Shown here: one piece after another, positions 8,610 to 17,224 of the stretch
Layout: each line of letters starts with the position of its first letter
How positions within the stretch are numbered: the stretch's first letter is position 1
Source: Mycobacterium spongiae
Lineage (GTDB): Bacteria; Actinomycetota; Actinomycetes; Mycobacteriales; Mycobacteriaceae
NCBI RefSeq assembly: GCF_018278905.1
Contig: NZ_CP046600.1
Location: 620,001 to 684,000, forward strand
DNA: 64,000 nucleotides
Reading direction: 5' to 3'
Notes under the pieces: model-generated
Seen by the model: the letters and a program-made list of their open reading frames with translations, nothing else
What the model was told of the DNA's origin: nothing
The model's database searches: none
Position numbers and translations under genes: made by a program

Positions 8610-10249
8610 CCGACATGGGTGGCAGCGTGAGTGACACCACCCCGGGTGGACGTGTGGTGGCCGGACTCGACTACGACTGGCTGGTCATCGGCTCGGGCTT
8701 CGGCGGCAGCGTCGCGGCGTTGCGACTGGCCCAGAAGGGCTACCGGGTCGGGCTTGTCGAGCGTGGACGCCGATTCGCTGACGAGGACTTCGCCAAGTCC
8801 ACCTGGCAGCTTTCCCGCTATTACTGGGTGCCCAAGCTCGGCCTCAAGGGCATCCTGTCGATGACGTTATTCCGCGACATCTTCGTCGGTTCAGGCAGTG
8901 GTGTGGGCGGCGGTTCGCTGGGCTACGCCAACACCCTGTATCGGGCGCGGTCCGCCTTCTACGGTGACGCGCAATGGGACGGGCTCGCCGACTGGGAGAC
9001 CGAGCTGACCGAGCACTACGACACCGCGGAGCGGATGCTCGGTGTCACCGAATACGACGAGGACACCCCCGCGGGTGAATTGCTGCGCCAATATGCCACC
9101 GCCAACGGCTTCGGCGATACCTATTCTCGTACCCGGGTGGGCGTGTTTCTGGGCACCCCCGGAGTCACGGTTCAAGACCCCTACTTCGACGGTGCGGGCC
9201 CCGAACGCACAGGCTGCATGCGCTGCGGATCCTGTTTGGTGGGCTGCCGCCACGGCGCCAAGAACACTCTGGTCAAGAACTACCTGTACTTCGCCGAACG
9301 GCACGGCGTCGAGATCGTGCCCGAACGGCAAGTCGTCGACATCCGGCCGCTCGGCGCCGCCGACGGATCCGACGGGTACGCGGTAAGCCATGTGCGCTCC
9401 GGGGGACTGGTGCGCACCGATCGCCGCACTATCACCGCCGGCGGTGTGGTGGTCGCGGCCGGAGCGCTCGGAACCAACCGGCTGCTGTTCCGCAGCAAAC
9501 TAGCCGGCTCGCTGCCGCGAATCTCGGATCGCCTCGGCTATCTGGTGCGCACCAACAGCGAGTCGATCCTCGCGGTGACCGCCAGTGACGACGCCGTGGA
9601 TTTCAACCGCGGTGTCGCCATCACTGCCAGCATCTACCCGGACCCCGACACCCATATCGAGCCGCTGACCTACGGTAGCGGCGCGGACTCGCAATCGCTG
9701 CTGTTCACGCTGCTCACCGAGGCGGGCACCCGACGCACCCAGCCGCTGCACCTGGTGCTCAACCTCGCGCGTCGCCCACGAACCGCACTGCGTACGCTGC
9801 GCGTCCGCAACTGGTCACGGCGCACGCTGATTCTGCTGGTGATGCAGACCCTCGACAACGCGATACGGCTGCGCGTGAAGCGCCGACTTCCCGGTGGCAG
9901 CGTCGTCTTGACCACCGAACAAGACGCCGACAGCCCCAACCCCGACAAAGTCCCGGCGGCCTACCGCGCCGCGGAGTGGATCAGTGAACGGCTCGGCGGC
10001 ACACCGCAGGCCGTGTTCACTGAGGCCATGTTCTCGATCCCGACCACTGCCCACATCCTCGGCGGCGCGGTGATCGGCCGCGACGAGCGCCACGGTGTGA
10101 TCGACGCATCCCAGCAGGTATTCGGCTACCGCAACCTCCTGGTGTGCGACGGCGCCGCCGTGCCGGCCAACGTCGGCGTCAACCCTAGCCTGACGATCAC
10201 CGCCATGGCCGAACGCGCACTGAGCCACATCCCACCCGCCAGCTCCTAA
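8606..10249 (+). CDS. FAD-dependent GMC oxidoreductase (cholesterol-oxidase-like)
   Basis: A 547-residue flavoprotein. WLVIGSGFGGSVAALRLAQK is the N-terminal FAD dinucleotide motif (about residues 26-45), GSGSGVGGGSLGYANTLYRA the second GMC block, and the C-terminal LVCDGAAVPANVGVNPSLTI carries the conserved GMC active-site region. Residues 204-214 hold a cysteine cluster, CMRCGSCLVGC, followed by RHGAKNT; this type occurs in ChoD-like oxidoreductases. GTG 8606 overlaps the preceding stop (GTGA); ATG 8615 is an alternative with AGAGG 8 nt upstream. The product presumably oxidises an alcohol or sterol-like substrate; the true substrate is unknown. Confidence 0.85.
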   Translation: MTDMGGSVSDTTPGGRVVAGLDYDWLVIGSGFGGSVAALRLAQKGYRVGLVERGRRFADEDFAKSTWQLSRYYWVPKLGLKGILSMTLFRDIFVGSGSGVGGGSLGYANTLYRARSAFYGDAQWDGLADWETELTEHYDTAERMLGVTEYDEDTPAGELLRQYATANGFGDTYSRTRVGVFLGTPGVTVQDPYFDGAGPERTGCMRCGSCLVGCRHGAKNTLVKNYLYFAERHGVEIVPERQVVDIRPLGAADGSDGYAVSHVRSGGLVRTDRRTITAGGVVVAAGALGTNRLLFRSKLAGSLPRISDRLGYLVRTNSESILAVTASDDAVDFNRGVAITASIYPDPDTHIEPLTYGSGADSQSLLFTLLTEAGTRRTQPLHLVLNLARRPRTALRTLRVRNWSRRTLILLVMQTLDNAIRLRVKRRLPGGSVVLTTEQDADSPNPDKVPAAYRAAEWISERLGGTPQAVFTEAMFSIPTTAHILGGAVIGRDERHGVIDASQQVFGYRNLLVCDGAAVPANVGVNPSLTITAMAERALSHIPPASS

Positions 10250-10280
10250 CACCGCAGCCGATCAATCCAGGAAGCAGACC

Positions 10281-11753
10281 ATGAACCTCACCACCCTGCC
10301 CGACCTCCGTGCCCAGCAAGCGCCCACGGCGCCTGCGATCGCCGACGACACCATCGACATGAACAACGCCGAGTTTCTCGACGCCGTGCGCCGAGCCAGC
10401 GCAACACTGGTTAACAACGGCGTCCAGGCCGGCGATGTCGTGGCCATCATGCTGCCCAACCACACCGGCTTCGTGGTGGCGTTGTTCGCCGCCTGGCGAC
10501 TCGGTGCAGCGGCCACGCCGATCAGCCCCACATTGGTACCGGCCGAAATCGGCTACCAGGTCAAGGACGCGGGCGCACGAGTCGTCATCGTCGACACAGC
10601 GCCGAACTACGACCTGCCGACACAGGTGGTCCTCACCGCCGAGCTCACCGCCGACGACGCCCAACCGGGTCAGACATGCGCCGAGCACGACAACGACGCG
10701 CTGGCGCTGCTGATCTACACCAGCGGCACCACCGGGCGCCCCAAAGGCGTCATGCTCGACCACGCGAACCTGAATGCCATGTGCCGCATGGCCGTCGACG
10801 CCTTCGCCATGTCAGAAAACGATCACAGCTTGCTGATTCTGCCGTTGTTCCACGCCAACGGCATCATCGTCGGTGCGTTGTCCGCGCTGGTCGCCGGGGG
10901 CCGCATCACGATTGCCGGCCGATTCAGCCCGCACACCTTCTTCGATCGGCTCGAACGCTGTCGCGCGACCTACTTCTCGGCCGTTCCAACGATCTACACC
11001 ATGCTCGCCGACCTGCCCGACGAGTTCAAACCCGACACGTCCTCGGTGCGTTTCGCGATCTGCGGCGCCGCGCCGGCCAGCGTCGGGTTGCTCAGCAAGT
11101 TCGAAAACCGCTACGGCATACCCTTGATCGAGGGCTACGGACTCTCGGAAGGCACCTGCGCAAGTACCGCGAATCCCCTGAACGGGGCCCGTAAACCAGG
11201 CACCGTCGGGCTCGCGCTGCCAGGCCAGGAAATCCGCATCGTCGGTGCCGATCACCGCACTGTTGCACCAGGCGAAACAGGCGAGGTCGCGATCAAAGGG
11301 CCCAACGTCATGCGGGGCTATCTGAATCGTCCAGACGAGACCGCGAAAACGATCATCGACGGCTGGCTGCACACCGGCGACGTCGGTCGCCTCGACAAGG
11401 ACGGGTACTTGATCCTCGTCGACCGGGCCAAGGACATGATCATCCGCGGCGGCGAGAACATCTACCCCAAGGAGATCGAATCCGTCGCCTACCAGTTGCC
11501 CGAGATCGCCGAGGCCGCGGTCATCGGACGCCCCAGCGAGCTCTACGGCGAGGAACCCGTCCTCTACGTCTCCCTCAATAGCGGCAAAGACATCACCGCC
11601 GACCGCATCCGCGAGCACCTGCGCAACTCCCTGTCGAAGTTCAAGCGCCCCGTCGACATCACCGTCCTCGACGAGCTACCCAAGAACGCGGTCGGAAAAC
11701 TCGACAAACCAACACTGCGGAAGTCCCTCGCGACCGAGCGATCGGGAACCTAA
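10281..11753 (+). CDS. Acyl-CoA synthetase (FadD/AMP-binding family)
   Basis: A 490-residue ATP-dependent CoA ligase activating a carboxylic acid via an acyl-adenylate. Motifs: LLIYTSGTTGRPKGVML (P-loop-like A3, about residue 143), GYGLSEGTCAS (A5), GWLHTGDVGRLDKDGYL (A7), DRAKDMIIRGGENIYPKEIE (A8) and PKNAVGKLDKPTLRK with the catalytic lysine near the C-terminus. All are intact and the length is usual. GGAAG precedes the ATG, 31 nt after the oxidoreductase stop. Together with the aldehyde dehydrogenase (acid product) this could form an aldehyde-to-acyl-CoA route. Chain-length specificity cannot be read. Confidence 0.92.
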   Translation: MNLTTLPDLRAQQAPTAPAIADDTIDMNNAEFLDAVRRASATLVNNGVQAGDVVAIMLPNHTGFVVALFAAWRLGAAATPISPTLVPAEIGYQVKDAGARVVIVDTAPNYDLPTQVVLTAELTADDAQPGQTCAEHDNDALALLIYTSGTTGRPKGVMLDHANLNAMCRMAVDAFAMSENDHSLLILPLFHANGIIVGALSALVAGGRITIAGRFSPHTFFDRLERCRATYFSAVPTIYTMLADLPDEFKPDTSSVRFAICGAAPASVGLLSKFENRYGIPLIEGYGLSEGTCASTANPLNGARKPGTVGLALPGQEIRIVGADHRTVAPGETGEVAIKGPNVMRGYLNRPDETAKTIIDGWLHTGDVGRLDKDGYLILVDRAKDMIIRGGENIYPKEIESVAYQLPEIAEAAVIGRPSELYGEEPVLYVSLNSGKDITADRIREHLRNSLSKFKRPVDITVLDELPKNAVGKLDKPTLRKSLATERSGT

Positions 11754-11807
11754 CCGCAGTCGCGATCCTCAGCGCGACGATCACTCCAGAAGGAAACGGA
11801 GGTACAG

Positions 11808-12723
11808 ATGCAACAAGTCAAGACGGGTTCAGCTGTCGCCGGTCAGGGCACCACGACCGTCGGCGTAGTCGCCGAGTCGGTTGACGGTGAGCGGCGAGTA
11901 GCGTTGGTGCCCAAGGCCGTCGCCGGCTTGGTATCGCGCGGGATCGCCGTGGTGGTCGAGTCTGGTGCAGGTCAGCGGTCGTTGTTGCCCGATGAGTTGT
12001 ATCAGTCCGCGGGCGCGACGATCGGTGACGCATGGTCCGCCGACGTCGTGGTGAAGGTGGCCCCGCCCACCCCGGCCGAAGTGAACCGGCTGCGCGAGGC
12101 GCAGACGTTGGTGGGGTTCCTCGCCCCCCGCAGCGCCGACACAACCATCCCGGCGTTGCGGGAGCGGGGGGTTTCAGCCTATGCGGTGGAGGAGATTCCG
12201 CGGATCTCGCGGGCACAGGCGATGGATGCATTGAGTTCGCAGGCCAATGTGGCGGGGTATAAGGCGGTGTTGGTGGCGGCCTCGGAGGCGACGCGGTTTT
12301 TCCCGATGTTGACCACGGCGGCGGCACGGTGAAGCCGGCCAGTGTGTTGGTGCTGGGTGTAGGGGTTGCGGGGTTGCAAGCATTGGCGACGCCAAGCGGC
12401 TGGGTGCGCGGGCGACGGGGTACGACGTACGCCCGGAGGTCGCTGAGCAGGTGCGGTCGGTGGGCGCCCATTGGCTGGATCTGGGAATCGCCGCCGCCGG
12501 TCAGGGTGGATATGCGCGGGAGTTGACCGAGGCAGAGCGCGCTGATCAGCAGAAGAAGCTTGAGGAGGCGATCACCAGGTTTGATGTGGTGATCACGACG
12601 GCGTTGGTGCCGGGGCGCGCTGCTCCGCGGCTGGTGACCGCGGCGGTGGTCGAGGGCATGGCTGCTGGCAGCGTGGTGGTCGATCTGGCCGGCGAGGCCG
12701 GCGGCAACTGCGAGACACGTTGA
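11808..12723 (+). pseudogene. pntAA: Broken NAD(P) transhydrogenase alpha subunit (pntAA remnant)
   Basis: The first frame (start 11808) encodes an intact N-terminal NAD-binding half (VGVVAESVDGERRVALVPKA) up to FFPMLTTAA. There a single missing base near 12323 throws it into a stop. The next frame continues the family sequence (VKPASVLVLGVGVAGLQALA) until a second single-base loss near 12391, after which a third frame carries on with the conserved DVVITTALVPGR segment. The match ends abruptly at GGNCE, 12717, followed by TGA, so the last part of the family is absent. Both lesions look like loss of one G in GC-rich runs. Proton-translocating transhydrogenase normally needs PntAA, PntAB and PntB; the others are not here. 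Confidence 0.82.
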
Positions 12724-12841
12724 TGACTTTCCGACACGCTCCCGACAGCTCAATGAGAATCCGACAACTTGTGCGGCTTCCTACACCGAACGCAGCCCTG
12801 GGGAACAAGAACCGAACACCCAACGTTGGCATAGTCGACAA

Positions 12842-12862
12842 GTTGAGTGAGACAGACTCAAG
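12842..12862 (+). promoter_or_regulatory. HAIR element, HspR operator 1 of dnaK
   Basis: GTTGAGT-N7-ACTCAAG matches the HspR inverted-repeat consensus CTTGAGT-N7-ACTCAAG at all but the first position. It lies 97 nt before the dnaK start. A TTGACA -35-like hexamer follows at 12869-12874, so a bound repressor would overlap the promoter. The 12724-12841 stretch upstream shows nothing else. Confidence 0.8.
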
Positions 12863-12896
12863 CCCAAGTTGACAGCCCCGTGGCGTCACAGGCAGG

Positions 12897-12917
12897 CTTG
12901 AGCGGGGTTCACTCAGC
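12897..12917 (+). promoter_or_regulatory. HAIR element, HspR operator 2 of dnaK
   Basis: CTTGAGC-N7-ACTCAGC, the same arrangement and spacing as the upstream element, with one arm degenerate. It lies 42 nt before the dnaK ATG, between the probable promoter and the gene. Two sites 55 bp apart would allow cooperative binding of HspR, the last product of this operon. Confidence 0.72.
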
Positions 12918-12958
12918 ATAGTGCGCCACAAGGCTCTATTTACTCAGGAGGATTCACC

Positions 12959-14857
12959 ATGGCTCGTGCGGTCGGGATCGACCTCGGGACCACTAACTCC
13001 GTCGTCGCAGTTCTGGAAGGTGGCGACCCTGTTGTCGTCGCCAACTCCGAGGGCTCCAGAACCACACCGTCCATCGTTGCGTTCGCACGTAACGGCGAAG
13101 TGCTGGTTGGCCAGCCCGCCAAGAACCAGGCGGTGACCAATATCGATCGCACCGTGCGTTCGGTCAAGCGGAACATGGGCACCGATTGGTCTATCGAGAT
13201 CGACGACAAGAAGTACACCGCCCCGGAGATCAGCGCCCGGGTCCTGCAGAAGTTGAAGCGGGACGCCGAGGCCTACCTGGGTGAGGACATCACCGACGCG
13301 GTTATCACGGTGCCCGCGTACTTCAACGATGCTCAGCGTCAGGCGACCAAGGACGCCGGCCAGATTGCGGGGCTCAACGTGCTGCGCATCGTCAACGAAC
13401 CGACCGCCGCGGCGCTGGCCTATGGCCTGGACAAGGGCGAGAAAGAACAGACCATCTTGGTCTTCGACCTTGGTGGCGGTACCTTCGACGTCTCATTGCT
13501 GGAGATCGGCGAGGGCGTGGTGGAGGTCCGTGCCACCAGCGGTGACAATCATCTCGGCGGCGACGACTGGGACGACCGGATCGTCGAGTGGCTCGTGGAC
13601 AAGTTCAAGGGCACCAGCGGCATTGACCTGACCAAGGACAAGATGGCCATGCAGCGGCTTCGCGAAGCCGCGGAGAAGGCCAAGATCGAACTGAGCTCGA
13701 GTCAGTCCACCTCGATCAACCTTCCCTACATCACGGTAGACGCCGACAAGAACCCGCTGTTCCTCGATGAGCAGCTGACCCGCGCGGAGTTCCAGCGCAT
13801 CACCCAGGACTTGTTGGACCGCACCCGCAAGCCGTTCCAGTCGGTGATTGCCGACACCGGTATCTCGGTATCAGCGATCGATCACGTGGTGTTGGTTGGT
13901 GGTTCCACCCGGATGCCTGCGGTGACCGAACTGGTCAAAGAGCTCACCGGCGGCAAAGAGCCCAACAAGGGCGTCAACCCCGACGAGGTCGTCGCGGTGG
14001 GTGCCGCGCTGCAGGCCGGCGTGCTCAAGGGTGAGGTGAAAGACGTTCTGCTGCTTGATGTTACGCCGCTATCCTTGGGGATTGAGACCAAGGGTGGCGT
14101 GATGACCAAGCTCATCGAGCGCAACACCACCATCCCGACCAAGCGGTCGGAGACGTTCACCACCGCCGATGACAACCAGCCGTCGGTGCAGATTCAGGTC
14201 TATCAGGGCGAGCGTGAGATCGCCGCGCACAACAAGTTGCTCGGTTCCTTCGAGCTGACCGGTATCCCACCGGCGCCACGCGGTGTTCCGCAGATCGAGG
14301 TGACGTTCGACATCGACGCCAACGGCATCGTTCACGTCACTGCCAAGGACAAGGGCACCGGCAAGGAGAACACGATCCGTATCCAGGAAGGCTCCGGCCT
14401 CTCCAAGGAAGAGATCGATCGGATGATCAAGGACGCCGAGGCGCACGCCGCTGAAGACCATCAGCGTCGTGAGGAGGCCGACGTTCGAAACCAGGCCGAG
14501 ACGCTGGTCTACCAGACGGAGAAGTTCATCGCTGAGCAGCGGAGTGGAGACTCCGAGGCGGGTGCTCCGAAGGTCCCGGACGACACGCTGGACAAGGTTG
14601 ATGCCGCAGTCGCGGACGCGAAGAAGGCGCTGGATGGCACCGACATCGCCGCGATCAAGTCGGCGATGGAGAAGCTGGGCCAAGAGTCGCAGGCGCTGGG
14701 ACAGGCCATATACGAGGCGACGCAGGCCGAGGCCCAGGCCGCTTCGGAGGCCGCCGGAGCGGCCCAGCCCGGCGGTGCCGCGGCCGGCGGCGCCCAGGCG
14801 GGCGCTGACGATGTCGTGGACGCGGAGGTGGTCGACGATGACCGGGAGACCAAGTGA
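12959..14857 (+). CDS. dnaK: Chaperone DnaK (Hsp70)
   Basis: A 632-residue cytosolic ATP-dependent chaperone. Motifs are complete: [18 protein letters not shown] (phosphate 1), [14 protein letters not shown] (connect 1), [15 protein letters not shown] (phosphate 2) and [19 protein letters not shown] (adenosine), then the substrate-binding domain and lid, and a Gly/Ala-rich tail ending [20 protein letters not shown] sits 6 nt before the ATG. First gene of the dnaK-grpE-dnaJ-hspR operon, with two HAIR sites upstream, so heat-inducible and repressed by HspR. Its stop overlaps the grpE GTG by 4 nt. Confidence 0.98.
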   Translation: MARAVGIDLGTTNSVVAVLEGGDPVVVANSEGSRTTPSIVAFARNGEVLVGQPAKNQAVTNIDRTVRSVKRNMGTDWSIEIDDKKYTAPEISARVLQKLKRDAEAYLGEDITDAVITVPAYFNDAQRQATKDAGQIAGLNVLRIVNEPTAAALAYGLDKGEKEQTILVFDLGGGTFDVSLLEIGEGVVEVRATSGDNHLGGDDWDDRIVEWLVDKFKGTSGIDLTKDKMAMQRLREAAEKAKIELSSSQSTSINLPYITVDADKNPLFLDEQLTRAEFQRITQDLLDRTRKPFQSVIADTGISVSAIDHVVLVGGSTRMPAVTELVKELTGGKEPNKGVNPDEVVAVGAALQAGVLKGEVKDVLLLDVTPLSLGIETKGGVMTKLIERNTTIPTKRSETFTTADDNQPSVQIQVYQGEREIAAHNKLLGSFELTGIPPAPRGVPQIEVTFDIDANGIVHVTAKDKGTGKENTIRIQEGSGLSKEEIDRMIKDAEAHAAEDHQRREEADVRNQAETLVYQTEKFIAEQRSGDSEAGAPKVPDDTLDKVDAAVADAKKALDGTDIAAIKSAMEKLGQESQALGQAIYEATQAEAQAASEAAGAAQPGGAAAGGAQAGADDVVDAEVVDDDRETK

Positions 14858-15555
14858 CGGGCGGAAACCAGAAACCGGATGGAAATCAACCGCCGGATGA
14901 CAATCCGTTTGAATCGCTCACCGTGACTGACAAGCGGCGCATCGATCCCGAGACGGGTGAAGTGCGGCACGTCCCTCCCGGCGACACGCCGGGAGGGACG
15001 GTAGCGACGGGGAAACAGGGCGACGCGGTCGCCGAGCTGACCGCCGATCTGCAACGGGTGCAAGCTGACTTCGCCAATTACCGCAAACGGGCGTTGCGCG
15101 ATCAGCAAGCGGCCGCGGACCGGGCCAAGGCTGGCGTGGTCAGCGAATTGCTCGCCGTTCTCGATGATCTCGAGCGGGCGCGCAAACACGGCGATCTCGA
15201 CTCGGGCCCGCTGAAGTCGGTCGCGGACAAGCTGATGAACGCATTGACCGGGCTCGGACTGGCGGCCTTTGGGGCCGAGGGTGAGGATTTCGACCCGGTG
15301 TTGCACGAAGCCGTGCAGCACGAAGGCGATGGGGGGCAGGGGTCCAGGCCGGTGATCGGCGCCGTCTTACGGCAGGGCTACCAGCTCGGCGAGCATGTGT
15401 TGCGGCATGCCTTGGTCGGCGTTGTCGACACCGTTGCCGACGATGCCGCCAGCGCAGGCGGCGTTACAGCCGCTGAATCGGCGGACCAGGCCGGAGACGC
15501 CGGCAAAACCGAGCAGGCCGACGCTGGCAATAGCGTCGACCCCACCGGGGAATAG
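14854..15555 (+). CDS. grpE: Nucleotide exchange factor GrpE
   Basis: A 233-residue protein that releases ADP from DnaK. The actinobacterial-type N-terminus ([19 protein letters not shown]) precedes a coiled coil with [20 protein letters not shown] at about 67-86, then the C-terminal beta domain ([40 protein letters not shown]). The GTG start overlaps the dnaK stop (GTGA), giving translational coupling. The N-terminal coding region carries a perfect 13-bp hairpin listed separately. The C-terminal tail is Ala/Asp-rich and low complexity, as in relatives. Confidence 0.97.
   Translation: MTGGNQKPDGNQPPDDNPFESLTVTDKRRIDPETGEVRHVPPGDTPGGTVATGKQGDAVAELTADLQRVQADFANYRKRALRDQQAAADRAKAGVVSELLAVLDDLERARKHGDLDSGPLKSVADKLMNALTGLGLAAFGAEGEDFDPVLHEAVQHEGDGGQGSRPVIGAVLRQGYQLGEHVLRHALVGVVDTVADDAASAGGVTAAESADQAGDAGKTEQADAGNSVDPTGE
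14971..14999 (+). repeat. Perfect 13-bp inverted repeat inside grpE
   Basis: GTCCCTCCCGGCG, a 3-nt loop ACA, and CGCCGGGAGGGAC: every arm base pairs. It encodes the [10 protein letters not shown] stretch of GrpE. No U-run follows, so it is not a classical terminator, but the RNA stem would be very stable. Confidence 0.85.
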
Positions 15556-15615
15556 GGAAGTCGAATCGCGGACAACAAAAATGAGATAGAAACTGTTGGA
15601 AGGAGGTGACGCGAT

Positions 15616-16806
15616 ATGGCCCAGCGTGAGTGGGTCGAAAAGGACTTCTATAAGGAGCTGGGCGTCTCCTCTGACGCCAGTGCCGACGAGATCAAGCGCG
15701 CCTATCGCAAATTAGCGCGCGACCTGCATCCCGACGCGAATCCCGACAACGCGGCCGCGGGCGAACGATTCAAGGCGGTCTCCGAGGCGCACAACGTGTT
15801 GTCGGACCCTGGCAAACGCAAGGAATACGACGAAACCCGCCGGCTCTTCGCAGGCGGTGGCTTCGGCGGTCGCCGATTCGACAGTGGCGATTTCGGTGGC
15901 GGCATGGGCGGCTTCGGTGTGGGTGGCGATGGCGCCGAATTCAACCTCAACGATTTGTTCGACGCCGCGGGCCGTTCCGGCGGCGCCAACATTGGCGACC
16001 TGTTCGGCGGTCTATTCGGACGGGGCGGTAGCGCCCGTCCCAGCCGGCCGCGGCGTGGCAACGATCTCGAGACCGAGACCGAGCTGGATTTCGTGGAGGC
16101 CGCCAAGGGCGTGGCGATGCCACTGCGGTTAACCAGTCCGGCGCCGTGTACCAACTGCCACGGCAGCGGGGCGCGCCCGGGCACCAGCCCGAAAGTGTGT
16201 GCTAGTTGCAACGGTTCGGGTGTGATCAACCGCAACCAGGGCGCTTTCGGCTTTTCCGAACCCTGCACCGACTGTCGGGGCAGCGGCTCGATCATCGAGA
16301 ACCCTTGCGAGGAGTGCAAGGGCACCGGGGTGACCACTCGCACCCGCACCATCAACGTACGTATCCCGCCCGGCGTCGACGACGGGCAGCGGATCCGGCT
16401 GGCTGGACAGGGCGAGGCCGGATTGCGAGGCGCGCCGTCGGGTGATCTCTATGTGACGGTTCATGTGCGGCCGGACAAGGTCTTTGGGCGCGACGGTGAC
16501 GACCTTACGGTTACCGTCCCGGTAAGTTTCACCGAATTAGCCTTGGGCTCAACGCTTTCGGTGCCGACTCTGGACGGCACGGTGGGTGTTCGGGTACCCA
16601 AGGGTACTGCCGACGGCCGTATCCTGCGGGTGCGTGGGCGCGGGGTGCCCAAGCGCAGCGGCGGTAGCGGCGACCTGCTCGTCACCGTGAAAGTTGCTGT
16701 GCCGCCAGACCTACACGGCGCCGCCCAGGAGGCGTTGGAGGCCTACGCGGCGGCTGAGCGGTCTAGTGGTTTTGATCCACGGGCCGGATGGGCAGGTAGT
16801 CGCTGA
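15616..16806 (+). CDS. dnaJ1: Chaperone DnaJ (type I J-protein)
   Basis: A 396-residue co-chaperone that stimulates DnaK ATPase. J-domain at 1-75 with the HPD triad in [11 protein letters not shown], then a Gly/Phe-rich linker (GGGFGGRRF), a zinc region with four CxxCxGxG-type motifs ([32 protein letters not shown]), and the two C-terminal substrate-binding domains. AAGGAGGTGA, a near-perfect Shine-Dalgarno, precedes the ATG by 7 nt. A 60-nt gap separates it from grpE and its stop overlaps the hspR ATG (TGATG). The linkage to dnaK-grpE-hspR identifies it as DnaJ1. Confidence 0.96.
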   Translation: MAQREWVEKDFYKELGVSSDASADEIKRAYRKLARDLHPDANPDNAAAGERFKAVSEAHNVLSDPGKRKEYDETRRLFAGGGFGGRRFDSGDFGGGMGGFGVGGDGAEFNLNDLFDAAGRSGGANIGDLFGGLFGRGGSARPSRPRRGNDLETETELDFVEAAKGVAMPLRLTSPAPCTNCHGSGARPGTSPKVCASCNGSGVINRNQGAFGFSEPCTDCRGSGSIIENPCEECKGTGVTTRTRTINVRIPPGVDDGQRIRLAGQGEAGLRGAPSGDLYVTVHVRPDKVFGRDGDDLTVTVPVSFTELALGSTLSVPTLDGTVGVRVPKGTADGRILRVRGRGVPKRSGGSGDLLVTVKVAVPPDLHGAAQEALEAYAAAERSSGFDPRAGWAGSR

Positions 16807-17186
16807 TGGCCAAGAACTCTCCAAGACAAGACGCCCGGACGTTTTTGATCTCCGTGGCCGCCGAGTTGGCCGGCATGCACGCACAGACGCTGCGTACCTA
16901 CGATCGGCTCGGTCTGGTCAGCCCGAGCCGGACCGCCGGTGGTGGGCGCCGCTATTCGCAGCACGATGTCGAGCTGCTGCGGCAGGTGCAGCGCCTCTCG
17001 CAGGATGAGGGTGTCAACCTCGCCGGCATCAAGCGCATCATCGAGCTGACTAATCAAGTCGAGGCGCTGCAGTCCCGGTTGGATGAGATGGCTGAGGAGC
17101 TGCGGGTTTTGCGTGCCAACCAGCGCCGCGAGGTCGCGGTGGTGCCGAAGAGCACAGCGCTGGTTGTCTGGCAACCGCGCCGGTGA
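16806..17186 (+). CDS. hspR: Heat shock repressor HspR (MerR family)
   Basis: A 126-residue MerR-type autoregulator. The winged helix-turn-helix covers residues 12-80: FLISVAAELAGMHAQTLRTY, DRLGLVSPSRTAGGGRRYS, then a dimerising coiled coil (EALQSRLDEMAEELRVLRAN). The sequence ends in the hydrophobic tail STALVVWQP seen in mycobacterial HspR. Known in actinobacteria to bind HAIR repeats with DnaK as co-repressor; such repeats occur at 12842, 12897 and 32028. One-base overlap with dnaJ. It converges on the PPE gene, only 38 bp apart. Confidence 0.95.
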   Translation: MAKNSPRQDARTFLISVAAELAGMHAQTLRTYDRLGLVSPSRTAGGGRRYSQHDVELLRQVQRLSQDEGVNLAGIKRIIELTNQVEALQSRLDEMAEELRVLRANQRREVAVVPKSTALVVWQPRR

Positions 17187-17223
17187 GCGAGCGGCGCAGT
17201 GGGTGTGCGCCGGTGGGCGAGCG
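17177..17223. repeat. Short direct repeat at the hspR/PPE junction
   Basis: GCGCCGGTGAGCGAGCG (17177-17193) recurs with one change at 17207-17223. The first copy covers the hspR stop codon and the second abuts the PPE stop. It is GC-rich and resembles the MIRU-like GAGCG-containing sequence seen elsewhere in the window, but is too short to classify. Confidence 0.4.
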
Positions 17224-17224
17224 C

